DNA of 15,043 bases from an uncultured Caryophanales bacterium (GCA_937896065.1 CALBLI010000041.1:1-15043), one strand, 5' to 3'; shown: positions 6,440 through 15,037, numbered from the stretch's first letter. Numbers and translations: made by a program. The notes: generated from the sequence alone by a model not told the origin.

Positions 6440-7807
6440 ATGAATTATATTGTATATAAAACAAAAAATAATAAATATGCTGTAAAAAAAGAAGGTGGAA
6501 ATAAAGCTATTAGAACTTTTTCAAATAAAAGTGATGCTTTTAACTATGCTAAAAATTTAGCCGATAAAAGTGGTGGAAGAGTAATAGATACAGTAGTTAT
6601 CAATAATGCAGTAAAAGAAATAAAAAAGAGAAGTAAAAAAAGTAAAACATTTAAAATTGTAATCATTGTGATTTTGGTGATTGCCATTTTAGCTGTGGTT
6701 TCTTATCTTTGTTACTTTTTTATTTTTAAAAATAAAAAAGAAAATAAAAATAGTGATAGTAATAATAAGTCTAGTAGTCCGACAACGAGTTTAGTTTATG
6801 ATGATTTGCAATTTCATTTTATGCAGTTAGGAAATAATAAAAATGGCGATGCTATTTACATAAAAGCAGGTGAGAATGATATTTTAATTGATGCAGGTGT
6901 CAGTGACACATCAACTATTACTTCTTATATGAACAAATATGTTAAAGATAATAAACTTGAATATGTCATCGTCACTCATGGTGATTCAGATCATATTGAA
7001 GGATTCTATGGTACAAAATCAAAACCAGGTATTTTTTATCAATATCAAGTTGATAATGTTATTGATTTTGCTTATACAACTAAAACTACTGCAACTTATA
7101 ATAATTATGTTACAGCAAGAGAAAATGTCATTAAAAATGGTGCTAAACATTATACTGCTAAAGAATGTTTCAATGAAGAAAATGGTGCTAAAAGAAATTA
7201 TGATTTAACAAGCAATATTTCAATGGAAATATTATGGAATAATTATTATTTTGAAAATACAACTACTAATGAGAATAATTATTCCGTCATTACTAGATTC
7301 AAATGCAATGATAAATATTTCTTATTTACAGGTGACTTAGAAAAAGAAGGAGAAGAAAAATTTGTTCAGCATTATTCAACTACTTCTTTTCCAGATGTTT
7401 CTTTATATAAAGCAGGACATCATGGCTCTAAAACTTCATCAAATGCTGATTTTCTTTCTTTAATCAAACCTGAAATATGTGTTGTCTCATGTTCTGCAGG
7501 AAATGAAGAATACACTCATAATTATTTAAATGTTTTTCCAACACAAGATTTTATCTCTAGAATCAGTAATTATACTAATCAAGTTTATGCTACTTCTTTA
7601 TATTCTAAAGAAGGTGAAAAACCACTCAATGGAAATATTATTGTTTCATCAAATGGTAGTGATGTCAGTGTTTCTTGTTCAAATAATAATACTAAAATAA
7701 AAGATAGTGAATGGTTTAACTCAACTATTTATGTTGATGATAAAAATATAATTGTAACAAGTGATATAGTAAATTCTAAAGCTGTTGTTTATCGAAAGTG
7801 GGAATAA
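6440..7807 (+). CDS. Membrane-anchored ComEC-like metallo-beta-lactamase-fold protein with DUF2188-like N-terminus
   Basis: This 455-residue protein has three parts. Residues 1-50 resemble DUF2188 (YAVKKEGGNKAIRTF, then a helix and GGRVID). A lysine/arginine-rich stretch (60-70) precedes one membrane helix (about 72-97). A Ser/Asn linker leads to a metallo-beta-lactamase-fold domain (about 122-370) of the ComEC/Rec2 C-terminal type: THGDSDH (179-185, the HxDxDH metal motif), TGD (297-299), KAGHHGSKTSS (324-334) and H360. By the positive-inside rule the DUF2188-like part is cytoplasmic and the hydrolase lies outside. ComEC domains of this type are proposed to be nucleases, so extracellular nucleic acid or phosphoester hydrolysis is a reasonable inference, but the substrate is unknown. 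No ComEC channel segments are present. The last 85 or so residues were not recognised. The gene is monocistronic and ends 5 bp from the convergent phoR gene. Confidence 0.8.
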   Translation: MNYIVYKTKNNKYAVKKEGGNKAIRTFSNKSDAFNYAKNLADKSGGRVIDTVVINNAVKEIKKRSKKSKTFKIVIIVILVIAILAVVSYLCYFFIFKNKKENKNSDSNNKSSSPTTSLVYDDLQFHFMQLGNNKNGDAIYIKAGENDILIDAGVSDTSTITSYMNKYVKDNKLEYVIVTHGDSDHIEGFYGTKSKPGIFYQYQVDNVIDFAYTTKTTATYNNYVTARENVIKNGAKHYTAKECFNEENGAKRNYDLTSNISMEILWNNYYFENTTTNENNYSVITRFKCNDKYFLFTGDLEKEGEEKFVQHYSTTSFPDVSLYKAGHHGSKTSSNADFLSLIKPEICVVSCSAGNEEYTHNYLNVFPTQDFISRISNYTNQVYATSLYSKEGEKPLNGNIIVSSNGSDVSVSCSNNNTKIKDSEWFNSTIYVDDKNIIVTSDIVNSKAVVYRKWE

Positions 7808-7812
7808 AATAA

Positions 7813-9504
7813 TTATTTAAGAATAACTGTAAATGTTGAACCTATAAGGTATGATGAAGAAACATCAATTTCATAATTATATTTATCAATGATATGTTTG
7901 ACAATTGATAGACCCAGCCCTGTTCCTTCAACATTATTTTTATCTTTTGAATTATCAACTCTGTAGAAACGTTCAAATATTCTATTTTGATCTTCATCTT
8001 TGATTCCAATACCAGTATCTTTTATTTCTATTTTTTTATCGGTTGAATTTATATTTATTTCAATAATTCCACCTTCCTTATTGTATTTGATTGCATTATC
8101 AATTAAATTTGAAAATAATTTAGATATGTCATCTTTATTTGAGATGATAATTAAATCAGATAAATTTGTTTTAAGCTGAATGTGATGCTTTTTTATTTTG
8201 AAATTCTCATCTGATATTATTTGCTCGATGATATCTTTCACATTCAATTCTTCTATAGTTGTAATTTCATTATTTTCTAACTTAGAAATAGATAGCATGT
8301 CTTTTAATATTTCATCAATTTTCTTTGCTTGTTTGATAGTGACATCAATTGCTTTTTCAACATCTTGGGGATCAGTTATTATTTTATTTGCAAGCAGCTC
8401 TTGATATCCAATTATTGAAGTTAGCGGAGTTTTTAATTCATGAGATGCATTAGCAAAGAAATCATTTTTAATCTTATCAATATTTCTATTCTCAGTAACA
8501 TCAAAAAAGATAATAGCAACACAATTAATATTTTCATTATTTATTTTTATTGAAATGTTTCTTAAATGAACTTGATATATTTTAGTTTCTTTTGTTATAT
8601 CAAAAGAAAAGTCACTTTTATTTTTAAAACATTTGATGATATTTTCTTTAAAATCATCATCTAAAGGCAAAAGATTATAATCTTTATCTAAAATATAGTT
8701 TTCATCCAAAGAAATAATGTTTTTAACTGCATTATTAAACATGATGACTTTATTCTCTTCAGATATGACTAAAATACCTTCAGTCAATGAATCTAAAACC
8801 ATCTGTGTCTTCTCTTTTTCTTCATTGAGTAATTCAATTTTTTGATTGAGATTATTTTTTATAAGCTCAATTGAATTAGACAAAATTAAAACATCATCAG
8901 AATTTTCAATATTTGTATCTCCACTAATCACTTTTAATTCATTGATTCCTTTTTTTAGTGGTTTAATTGATTTATTGTATTCATAAACTTTATAAAAAAT
9001 AAATCCTAATAATATTAATATTAAAACTGGTGAACCATAGATCAAAAAATTCTTAGACATTGAGGTAGTATCACTTTCTTTAATGCTTGTTCTAATATAA
9101 TATTTACCATTTTCATTATCGAGAATTGTATAATATATCATATTATAACCATATGAACTTTTTCTAGTATAATATTGATTAATATTTACAAGTTCTTCTG
9201 GAGTATTTTCAGCATTATACATTTTTTTATTATCATATAAAATTGTATATTTATTATCATTGTTTCTTATGATGATTGAAATTCTTAAAGAATTATTTTC
9301 ATCAAAGGTATTATTCAACTTATCAATGGAGTTACTTTCATCATTTCCATTGAAGATATTTTGAACAATATCACTAGTTGACTTTAATGTATCATATGTT
9401 TTTGATTTTGAAAATGATAAAAGAAGAGTGAATGTCACTACATAAAGTATTATTATTAACAGCGATAAAATTGTTGTTTCGATAATTGTTTTTTTCTTAT
9501 TCAT
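7813..9504 (-). CDS. phoR: PhoR-type phosphate-sensing membrane histidine kinase
   Basis: This 563-residue sensor kinase would autophosphorylate and pass phosphate to the PhoB regulator encoded just upstream. Two membrane helices (about 8-31 and 154-172) bracket an extracytoplasmic sensor of about 120 residues. A linker is followed by a PAS-like domain (about 234-338). The HisKA box holds the phospho-acceptor H355 in NASHELKTPLTS. The ATPase domain has the N box (N466, N470), G1 DTGIGI (496-501), F box FERFYR (510-515) and G2 GTGLGLS (527-533), so all catalytic motifs are intact. Its ATG overlaps the end of phoB by 8 bp and has only a distant AGGA, which suggests translational coupling. It is the last gene of the pst-pho operon. 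The PhoR assignment rests on this context, because the motifs alone only say histidine kinase. Confidence 0.9.
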   Translation of the reverse strand: MNKKKTIIETTILSLLIIILYVVTFTLLLSFSKSKTYDTLKSTSDIVQNIFNGNDESNSIDKLNNTFDENNSLRISIIIRNNDNKYTILYDNKKMYNAENTPEELVNINQYYTRKSSYGYNMIYYTILDNENGKYYIRTSIKESDTTSMSKNFLIYGSPVLILILLGFIFYKVYEYNKSIKPLKKGINELKVISGDTNIENSDDVLILSNSIELIKNNLNQKIELLNEEKEKTQMVLDSLTEGILVISEENKVIMFNNAVKNIISLDENYILDKDYNLLPLDDDFKENIIKCFKNKSDFSFDITKETKIYQVHLRNISIKINNENINCVAIIFFDVTENRNIDKIKNDFFANASHELKTPLTSIIGYQELLANKIITDPQDVEKAIDVTIKQAKKIDEILKDMLSISKLENNEITTIEELNVKDIIEQIISDENFKIKKHHIQLKTNLSDLIIISNKDDISKLFSNLIDNAIKYNKEGGIIEININSTDKKIEIKDTGIGIKDEDQNRIFERFYRVDNSKDKNNVEGTGLGLSIVKHIIDKYNYEIDVSSSYLIGSTFTVILK

Positions 9505-10168
9505 CTTTATATGTATATCCTATTCCATATATGGAAATTATATTTTTTCCATATTTTTTTAATTTATCTCTGATTGATTTGATATGTACATCAATTGTTC
9601 TTGTTTCAACAGCTGAATCATTTCCCCAAATTTTATTTATAAGTTCATCTCTTGAAACAATATTATTTTTGTTTTTAATTAAAGAATATAGAATAATAAA
9701 TTCACTATTGGTGAATTTTACTTCTTTATCATCAATTAAAGCTTTTCTTTTATTTTCATCAATTTTGATGCCATTTACAGTTAATGTATTATTTATATTT
9801 TTCTTTCTTGATTTAGCATTGACTCTGGAAATGAGCTCAAGTATATCAAAAGGTTTTTCAATATAATCATCAGCACCTAAATTAAACCCATCTATTTTAT
9901 CGATTGTTTGATTCTTAGCTGAGACAATAATGATATCAATATCATTATTTTTATCATTATCTCTGATTTCTTTTAAAATTGAAAAACCATCATTATCTGG
10001 TAGCATCAAATCTAGAAGAATCATATCTGGTTTTACTTTATTAAACTTTTCTTTAAACGACAAATATGTCGAGAAAGTTTCAATTTGATAACCGACATTA
10101 TTTAGTGCAATAGAGATGATATGAGATATGTTTTCATCATCTTCAAGAGAATATATTAAATAATTCAT
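9497..10168 (-). CDS. phoB: PhoB/PhoP-type OmpR-family response regulator
   Basis: This 223-residue transcription factor is expected to bind Pho boxes and activate phosphate-starvation genes when phosphorylated by PhoR. The receiver domain (1-118) has acidic residues D10 and D11, phospho-acceptor D53 in LLDLMLPD, switch residue S83 (SAK) and K105 in the EKPF motif. The OmpR-type winged helix (about 128-220) contains FTNSEFIIL, the recognition-helix region TRTIDVHIKSIRDKL and the terminal hairpin GIGYTY. The length is standard. It starts 11 nt after the phoU stop with no recognisable Shine-Dalgarno sequence. Instead the start is preceded by TATTAGTT, identical to the sequence before pstC. In Firmicutes this protein is often named PhoP, so the symbol is a matter of convention. 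Confidence 0.9.
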   Translation of the reverse strand: MNYLIYSLEDDENISHIISIALNNVGYQIETFSTYLSFKEKFNKVKPDMILLDLMLPDNDGFSILKEIRDNDKNNDIDIIIVSAKNQTIDKIDGFNLGADDYIEKPFDILELISRVNAKSRKKNINNTLTVNGIKIDENKRKALIDDKEVKFTNSEFIILYSLIKNKNNIVSRDELINKIWGNDSAVETRTIDVHIKSIRDKLKKYGKNIISIYGIGYTYKDE

Positions 10169-10179
10169 AACTAATAATA

Positions 10180-10827
10180 TTATATGATAATCCTATCTTT
10201 ATGATATCCTGTTTTTATGTAAACTATCCATTCGGATATATTGGTGATTTGATCTTCAATTCTTTCTAAATATTTTAAAATATGAGATGTAAATACTGTT
10301 GCTTTTCCATCTATTTTTCTCTCATCATTTAAAGAAGCTAAATGGAGGATTTCGTTCCAATACATTTTATCGACTTCATCATCTTTTTTTATTATTTCAT
10401 TTGCTGAATCGATGTCTTCTTTAATGTAGGCATAATAAGTTTCTTCAATTGTTTTTAATATAAATAATGACAAGGCTTCAATTTCTTTATTTGGAAGCTT
10501 GTAATTAGTAGTTTTTAAATCATCAGACATATTTTTTATATCAAAGGCATTATCTCCTATTCTTTCAAGTGAATCAATCATTTCTAAAGTTGCAGATATT
10601 TCTCTAAAATCATCAGAATAAATGCTTTCTTTTAAAAGAATTTTCATACATTTACTTTCTAATTCTCTTTCATAATTATTGATAATGTCATCATCAATAA
10701 TTAGATTATCTTTTTTTTCTTTTTCATATAAATAATAATTTAATGATGATTTTAAATTATCGATGACTTTTGTAAACATTTTACAAAAGATGATCTTTAT
10801 CTCTTCTTTTTCTTTTTCAAATCTCAT
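10180..10827 (-). CDS. phoU: PhoU phosphate-signalling regulator
   Basis: PhoU is a cytoplasmic helical protein that connects the Pst transporter to PhoR and helps keep the Pho response off when phosphate is plentiful. This 215-residue copy has the family's two three-helix repeats, each with a metal-binding signature: SLERIGDNAFDI (86-97) and YLERIEDQITNI (186-197). The length is close to the usual 210 to 240 residues. The start is well fixed: AGGAGG lies 5 nt before the ATG, the best ribosome binding site in the operon. It begins 13 nt after pstB ends. The C-terminus is slightly ragged (IIIR region and TAA). A second in-frame stop, TAG, lies three codons after the TAA and 2 nt before the phoB ATG. 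Confidence 0.92.
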   Translation of the reverse strand: MRFEKEKEEIKIIFCKMFTKVIDNLKSSLNYYLYEKEKKDNLIIDDDIINNYERELESKCMKILLKESIYSDDFREISATLEMIDSLERIGDNAFDIKNMSDDLKTTNYKLPNKEIEALSLFILKTIEETYYAYIKEDIDSANEIIKKDDEVDKMYWNEILHLASLNDERKIDGKATVFTSHILKYLERIEDQITNISEWIVYIKTGYHKDRIII

Positions 10828-10830
10828 AAT

Positions 10831-10838
10831 AACCTCCT
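10831..10838 (-). promoter_or_regulatory. Strong Shine-Dalgarno of phoU
   Basis: On the minus strand AGGAGGTT is a full match to the anti-Shine-Dalgarno core, placed 5 nt before the phoU ATG. It stands out because phoB and pstC in the same operon have no visible site. Confidence 0.8.
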
Positions 10839-10840
10839 AT

Positions 10841-11593
10841 TTATGAAAATCTTCCAGTAATATAATCATTAGATTCTTTTTCTTTTGGTTTAGAAAAAAA
10901 CTCTTCAGTATTATTAAATTCAACGAGCCTTCCTAGCATAAAAAAGGCAGTATTATCTGATATTCTAGTTGCTTGTTGCATATTATGGGTGACAATGACG
11001 ATGGTGTACTTTTCTTTTAAAGTATTTATCAATTCTTCAATTTTAGAAGTTGCTATTGGATCAAGAGCACTAGTTGGTTCATCCATCAGTAAAACATCTG
11101 GTCTCATGGCAAGGGCTCTTGCTATACAAAGACGCTGTTTTTGACCACCTGATAATTGATAAGCAGATGACTTTAATTTATCTTTTACTTCTTCAAATAA
11201 GGCGGCTTCTTTCAATGATTTTATGCAGATTTCATTTAATAATTTTTTATCTTTGACTCCTTGACATTTAAGTCCATAAATAACATTTTCATATATGGAC
11301 ATTGGAAAAGGGTTTGGTTGCTGAAAGACCATTCCTACTTTAGTTCTCAAAATGATAGGATTCATTTTCATTATATTTTCATCATTTAATAATATTTGTC
11401 CATCAATTTTGCAATCTTCAACTAAGTCATTCATTCTGTTTAAACATTTTAAGAATGTGCTTTTACCACATCCAGATGGGCCAATTAATGCAGTTACTTC
11501 ATTTTTAGGAATAGAAAGATTTACATCAAATAAGGCTTGATGAGTTCCATAAAATAGATTTAAATTACTTATATCAAATATATTCTCAGACAT
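10841..11593 (-). CDS. pstB: Phosphate ABC transporter ATP-binding protein PstB
   Basis: This 250-residue ATPase powers phosphate import by the PstSCAB complex on the inner face of the membrane. All ABC motifs are present: Walker A GPSGCGKST (38-46), Q-loop Q91 in VFQQPNPFP (89-97, the PstB-typical form), signature LSGGQKQR (147-154), Walker B LLLMDEPTSALDP (167-179) and H-loop H203 in VTHNMQQA. CxNRMND after Walker A is also characteristic of PstB rather than other ABC ATPases. The length is normal. ATG 11593 has AGGAGA 9 nt upstream and overlaps the pstA stop by 8 bp, consistent with coupled translation and one-to-one production with the permeases. Confidence 0.97.
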   Translation of the reverse strand: MSENIFDISNLNLFYGTHQALFDVNLSIPKNEVTALIGPSGCGKSTFLKCLNRMNDLVEDCKIDGQILLNDENIMKMNPIILRTKVGMVFQQPNPFPMSIYENVIYGLKCQGVKDKKLLNEICIKSLKEAALFEEVKDKLKSSAYQLSGGQKQRLCIARALAMRPDVLLMDEPTSALDPIATSKIEELINTLKEKYTIVIVTHNMQQATRISDNTAFFMLGRLVEFNNTEEFFSKPKEKESNDYITGRFS

Positions 11594-12953
11594 TGGCTTT
11601 ATTCTCCTTTTTTATTTTATTAGCAGCAAATTTCATTTTAATTTTAGAAAATAAATTATTTGAATTAGCTTTTATATTTTTATTAAATTTCATAGAAATT
11701 AAAGATAACAAGATGTTCAAAATTATGATGATAAAAATAATAACTATCGATATTGAACAAGCAATTTCATAATTTGGATTTTCCCCATGCATCAAATTCC
11801 ATATATGAACAGCTAAGGTGCTAGATGGTTCAAAGATACTAATTTTATCTTTGATTGCTGTTCCTACAGCATAAATTAAAGAAGCGGATTCACCAATTAT
11901 TCTTGATATAGATAAAATAGTTCCAGTCAGTATTCCAGATATTGAGTTTGGAAGTATTATTTTAAATAGAGTTTGCGTATTACTTGATGCCAAAGCAAGA
12001 GAACCATCAATTAATGAACTATCAATTGTTTTAATTGATTCAATTGTGTTTTTCATAATAAGTGGTAGAACCATCAAAGCTAAAGTTAAGCTTCCAGATA
12101 GAATTGAACCGATATTTGATCCATTTGAACAGAGTGGAATAAAAATGATTGCCCCAAGAAGTCCATATATTATTGATGGAATTCCAGAGAGAAGATCAAT
12201 TGCACTTTTAATTATTCCACTGATTCTTCCGTTTTTAGCATAAATTGAAAGATAAATAGCTGCAATGATACCTAAAGGAAGAGAAAATAAAAGTGTGAGA
12301 GAGATCATAAGCAAGGTAGTTAAAAGTGAACCTCTAATTCCATTTCCACCTGATACAATTTGACCTCTTTTAATTTTATATGCTTTATCAAATGTTTCTT
12401 GATACCATTTTGCTAATGTCATATCATTTGGTTTACTATTAGCTTTATTTCCTAAAGATACAGGTATTATTTCATTATCTATATTTAGAATCACTTCGCT
12501 TATTTGATCACCTTTTTTGATTATCATGCTATTATCATTTTCATCTTTCAAATTTGTTAATAGAGGTGAAGAAGAATCAATATATGACACCAATACAACA
12601 TCTTCATTGCTTGTGTCTTTAGAATCAGTAAAAGCAATACCCCATCTAGAAGAAAAAAATTCATTCTCTAATGGAGTATAAATATAATTTTTTGAATTAT
12701 CGTTTTCTTTATCACATTTAAAGGACATCACTGTCTTTTCATTGTTTGAAGTTAATAAATCAAAAGACAGAGTATTCCACCCTTTTTGAAAAATAAAAAT
12801 TAAAACAGCGGCTGTAATCAAAATAGTTATCGATGAGAAAAAATAAGTAATGAATCTATATAGTCCATTTTTTAAAATTACTATTTTTCTTTTCTTTTTT
12901 ATATTCTCTTGAATGATACTTTGATCATTTTTAGTTAAATTAACTTCATTCAT
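11586..12953 (-). CDS. pstA: Phosphate ABC transporter permease PstA with a PDZ-like extracytoplasmic insert
   Basis: PstA is one of the two membrane permeases of the phosphate importer. The family usually has about 280 to 300 residues; this protein has 455. After a cytoplasmic N-terminus and TM1 (about 35-56), a loop of about 150 residues precedes the conserved core (about 208-420), which has five further membrane segments, the EAA-like coupling loop DGSLALASSNTQTLFK (316-331) and IIGES (352-356). The loop contains a stretch that reads like a PDZ domain: WGIAFTD (104-110), VVLVSYIDSSSP (119-130) and IIKKGDQISEV (144-154). Such domains bind peptide ends or neighbouring proteins, so a role in contacting PstS or the cell envelope is possible but inferred. 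The ATG overlaps the pstC stop by 4 bp (ATGA), with GGTGA as a modest ribosome binding site. Confidence 0.92.
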   Translation of the reverse strand: MNEVNLTKNDQSIIQENIKKKRKIVILKNGLYRFITYFFSSITILITAAVLIFIFQKGWNTLSFDLLTSNNEKTVMSFKCDKENDNSKNYIYTPLENEFFSSRWGIAFTDSKDTSNEDVVLVSYIDSSSPLLTNLKDENDNSMIIKKGDQISEVILNIDNEIIPVSLGNKANSKPNDMTLAKWYQETFDKAYKIKRGQIVSGGNGIRGSLLTTLLMISLTLLFSLPLGIIAAIYLSIYAKNGRISGIIKSAIDLLSGIPSIIYGLLGAIIFIPLCSNGSNIGSILSGSLTLALMVLPLIMKNTIESIKTIDSSLIDGSLALASSNTQTLFKIILPNSISGILTGTILSISRIIGESASLIYAVGTAIKDKISIFEPSSTLAVHIWNLMHGENPNYEIACSISIVIIFIIIILNILLSLISMKFNKNIKANSNNLFSKIKMKFAANKIKKENKANV

Positions 12954-13999
12954 AAGATTTCACCATTTAATTTTTTTGTTAGGATTTTAGAATAATTTTT
13001 AGTGATTATTCCTTTCTCCTTTTTTTCGATTTTCTTCATTATTAAGTTCAATAATAAATTATTTAGTAAAATAATTAACATCAAAAATAATCCAGCTGCA
13101 AATCTAGCATCATAATTTAAACTACCATAACTTGCTTCACCCATACCAGTAAGCATAATAGTTGTCAAAGTGGCAGTGTTATCAAAAATTAGAAATGTTG
13201 GACCAGATAATGCTCCTGTTACCATTTGAATTGCAGTTGCTTCACCTAAGGCTCTCCCCATTGCAAGAATTATTGAAGCAAAGATAGTTGACTTGCATGC
13301 TTTTAAAACAACTTTGAAATTAGTTTGGACTTTGCTTGCTCCTAGAGCAAGCGAAGACATAATCAAATTATTATCAATACTTTTTATAGCTGTAACTGTC
13401 ATTGCTGTTATTATTGGAAATGAAATCATTGCTAGAACAATGATTGCGGCTAGGATGCTTCTTCCACCAGAAGTTGATACTTGAAATAAATTTGCAAAAT
13501 TTTTGATTCCAGGAAGAATAACTCCCATTGCAAAGACACCGATGATAACACTTGGAATAGATGAAAGCAGTGTTATTATTGAAGAAAGAATTTTGCCTAT
13601 ATATTTATTTGACATTTTTGTGATAAATAGAGCTGATAAAATTCCAAGAGGAACTGACAATAATAAAGATAAAATAGTCAAATAAATGGTGTTCAATATT
13701 AACCAACCAATGGAATAATCAAAATCACCACTATTCCATCTATTCCCTGTTATGAATTTAAAGAAGGATAAATGACCAGAAACTGTCATTGTTTTTAATG
13801 GATTAGCTGGATCATTTATTTCAATTGTATAAGTTTTGAAAAAAGGTTTTAATCCAGAATAAATTAAATATCCTAATGTTAAAAATATGATGATGACAAT
13901 AAAAATAGAGATGATAGTAAAAATCGCTTTTGTAATTTTATCGATTTTAATTTTTTGATAACTATTTTTTATTATCTTTTCACTCAATTGATTATCCAT
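12950..13999 (-). CDS. pstC: Phosphate ABC transporter permease PstC
   Basis: This 349-residue protein pairs with PstA to form the phosphate channel. TM1 (about 26-48) is followed by an extracytoplasmic loop of about 50 residues, FITGNRWNSG (82-91, a PstC-typical block), then the permease core from about 97 to 322. The coupling loop SSLALGASKVQTNFKVVLKA (215-234) and GRALGEATA (248-256) are standard PstC motifs. The charged C-terminal tail after 321 is longer than usual. The start follows the pstS stop by only 2 nt (TAG TT ATG) with no Shine-Dalgarno, so translation probably depends on ribosomes finishing pstS. The stop overlaps pstA. The family call is firm from the motifs and the gene order. 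Confidence 0.95.
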   Translation of the reverse strand: MDNQLSEKIIKNSYQKIKIDKITKAIFTIISIFIVIIIFLTLGYLIYSGLKPFFKTYTIEINDPANPLKTMTVSGHLSFFKFITGNRWNSGDFDYSIGWLILNTIYLTILSLLLSVPLGILSALFITKMSNKYIGKILSSIITLLSSIPSVIIGVFAMGVILPGIKNFANLFQVSTSGGRSILAAIIVLAMISFPIITAMTVTAIKSIDNNLIMSSLALGASKVQTNFKVVLKACKSTIFASIILAMGRALGEATAIQMVTGALSGPTFLIFDNTATLTTIMLTGMGEASYGSLNYDARFAAGLFLMLIILLNNLLLNLIMKKIEKKEKGIITKNYSKILTKKLNGEIL

Positions 14000-14001
14000 A
14001 A

Positions 14002-15030
14002 CTAATATTTGGTTACAATATTAAAATAACGTTGAAGAAGATAACTTCCATCACTTATTGATTCCAAAGTTGCTTCAACATTTTCAAGCTTTAAAGCCTT
14101 CACTTCATCTTTACCTGAAATTGAATCAAGTGAAACATATCCTAATCCATTTTCATCATTTTTAATAGAGGTGATCATATCACCATTTGTATCTATGACA
14201 GTTGCTTTACTTGTCAGCTTATCATCTTTTTTACTACCAGGAATCCCTATTTTCTCAGTAAAACATTCTCTTGTTCCTGATGATGAATCACGTGTATAAA
14301 TTGAAATTGAAGATGATGGTAAAGAGGAATCAATATCTGAAAATTTAGTGATACTCTGCTCATTTTTAAAATTATCTAAGGTATCTAAATAATTTCTTTC
14401 TCCATAAATCAGTGCTAATTGTTTTCTAGTAATTGACTCTAAATTATTAGACTTATTTACTACAGGAACGACTGCATCTATACAAAATGGTGATGTTTTA
14501 CCTTCTAAAGTATTCATTTTTTCTTTTTCAAGACTATCTAATTCTCTTGATAAATATGCTATATCATATAAGCCAGTTTCAAGACCACTGACTGCAGTAC
14601 CTGATCCTTTTCTATCTTTAGTGAACGCTGGTGAGTTATTCTCTTTAAAAAAAGATATGAAAGTTCTAATTTGTGCATCAGAAACATCAGTAACTGATGT
14701 TGAACCACCTACTTTGATAGTCAAATCACTATTATTTAATGAGAAGATTTGATAATCATTTTTATTAAAATCTTTTGCAGCTAAGTAATCACTATCTTTA
14801 ATTATTCCACCATTTGCTTTTGCTGTTTCAAATCCTTCTTTTGAAAGAGTGTATTCATAAAAAGCTTTAACTATTTCATTTTTTCTTTCTGCTTGACTCA
14901 CTAAAGAAAGTGCATCTGAACTCTGATTTGATTTAGAAGATGTATTACTGCATGAAAACAATAGTAATGACGACATAACTAGAACAGTGTTTTTTAATAA
15001 TTTCATTTTAGTTTTTTTAGATTTTTTCAA
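14002..15030 (-). CDS. pstS: Phosphate-binding lipoprotein PstS, apparently circularly permuted
   Basis: PstS captures phosphate outside the cell and delivers it to PstCA. This 342-residue protein starts with a basic region and a lipoprotein signal ending LLLFSC (lipid-anchor C27). Binding-site blocks are present: IKVGGSTSV (105-113), KGSGTAVSG (141-149), DIAYLSREL (156-164), SSSGTR (249-254) and GLGYVSL (295-301). The order at the ends is unusual. The protein stops at YFNIVTKY, where typical PstS proteins continue into a last helix like 'F..F.LSEEGQKI..NGYI'. A matching segment, EIVKAFYEYTLSKEGFETAK (52-71), instead follows the lipobox. I chose TTG 15030 because GGAAAG lies 7 nt upstream; ATG 15006 lacks a site but would still give a good signal peptide. 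The reading frame is open to the window edge, so a longer N-terminus is not excluded. Confidence 0.9.
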   Translation of the reverse strand: MKKSKKTKMKLLKNTVLVMSSLLLFSCSNTSSKSNQSSDALSLVSQAERKNEIVKAFYEYTLSKEGFETAKANGGIIKDSDYLAAKDFNKNDYQIFSLNNSDLTIKVGGSTSVTDVSDAQIRTFISFFKENNSPAFTKDRKGSGTAVSGLETGLYDIAYLSRELDSLEKEKMNTLEGKTSPFCIDAVVPVVNKSNNLESITRKQLALIYGERNYLDTLDNFKNEQSITKFSDIDSSLPSSSISIYTRDSSSGTRECFTEKIGIPGSKKDDKLTSKATVIDTNGDMITSIKNDENGLGYVSLDSISGKDEVKALKLENVEATLESISDGSYLLQRYFNIVTKY

Positions 15031-15037
15031 TCTGTTA

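Noticed and set aside
6939..7208. An 89-codon plus-strand open frame inside the ComEC-like gene
   Set aside because: It overlaps the metal-binding domain in another frame and consists mostly of Ile, Leu, Met and Lys.
9486..9866. A 126-codon plus-strand open frame across the phoR-phoB junction
   Set aside because: It is antisense to a clear response-regulator gene. The Phe/Leu/Ser-rich product is what the complement of A/T-rich coding DNA gives.
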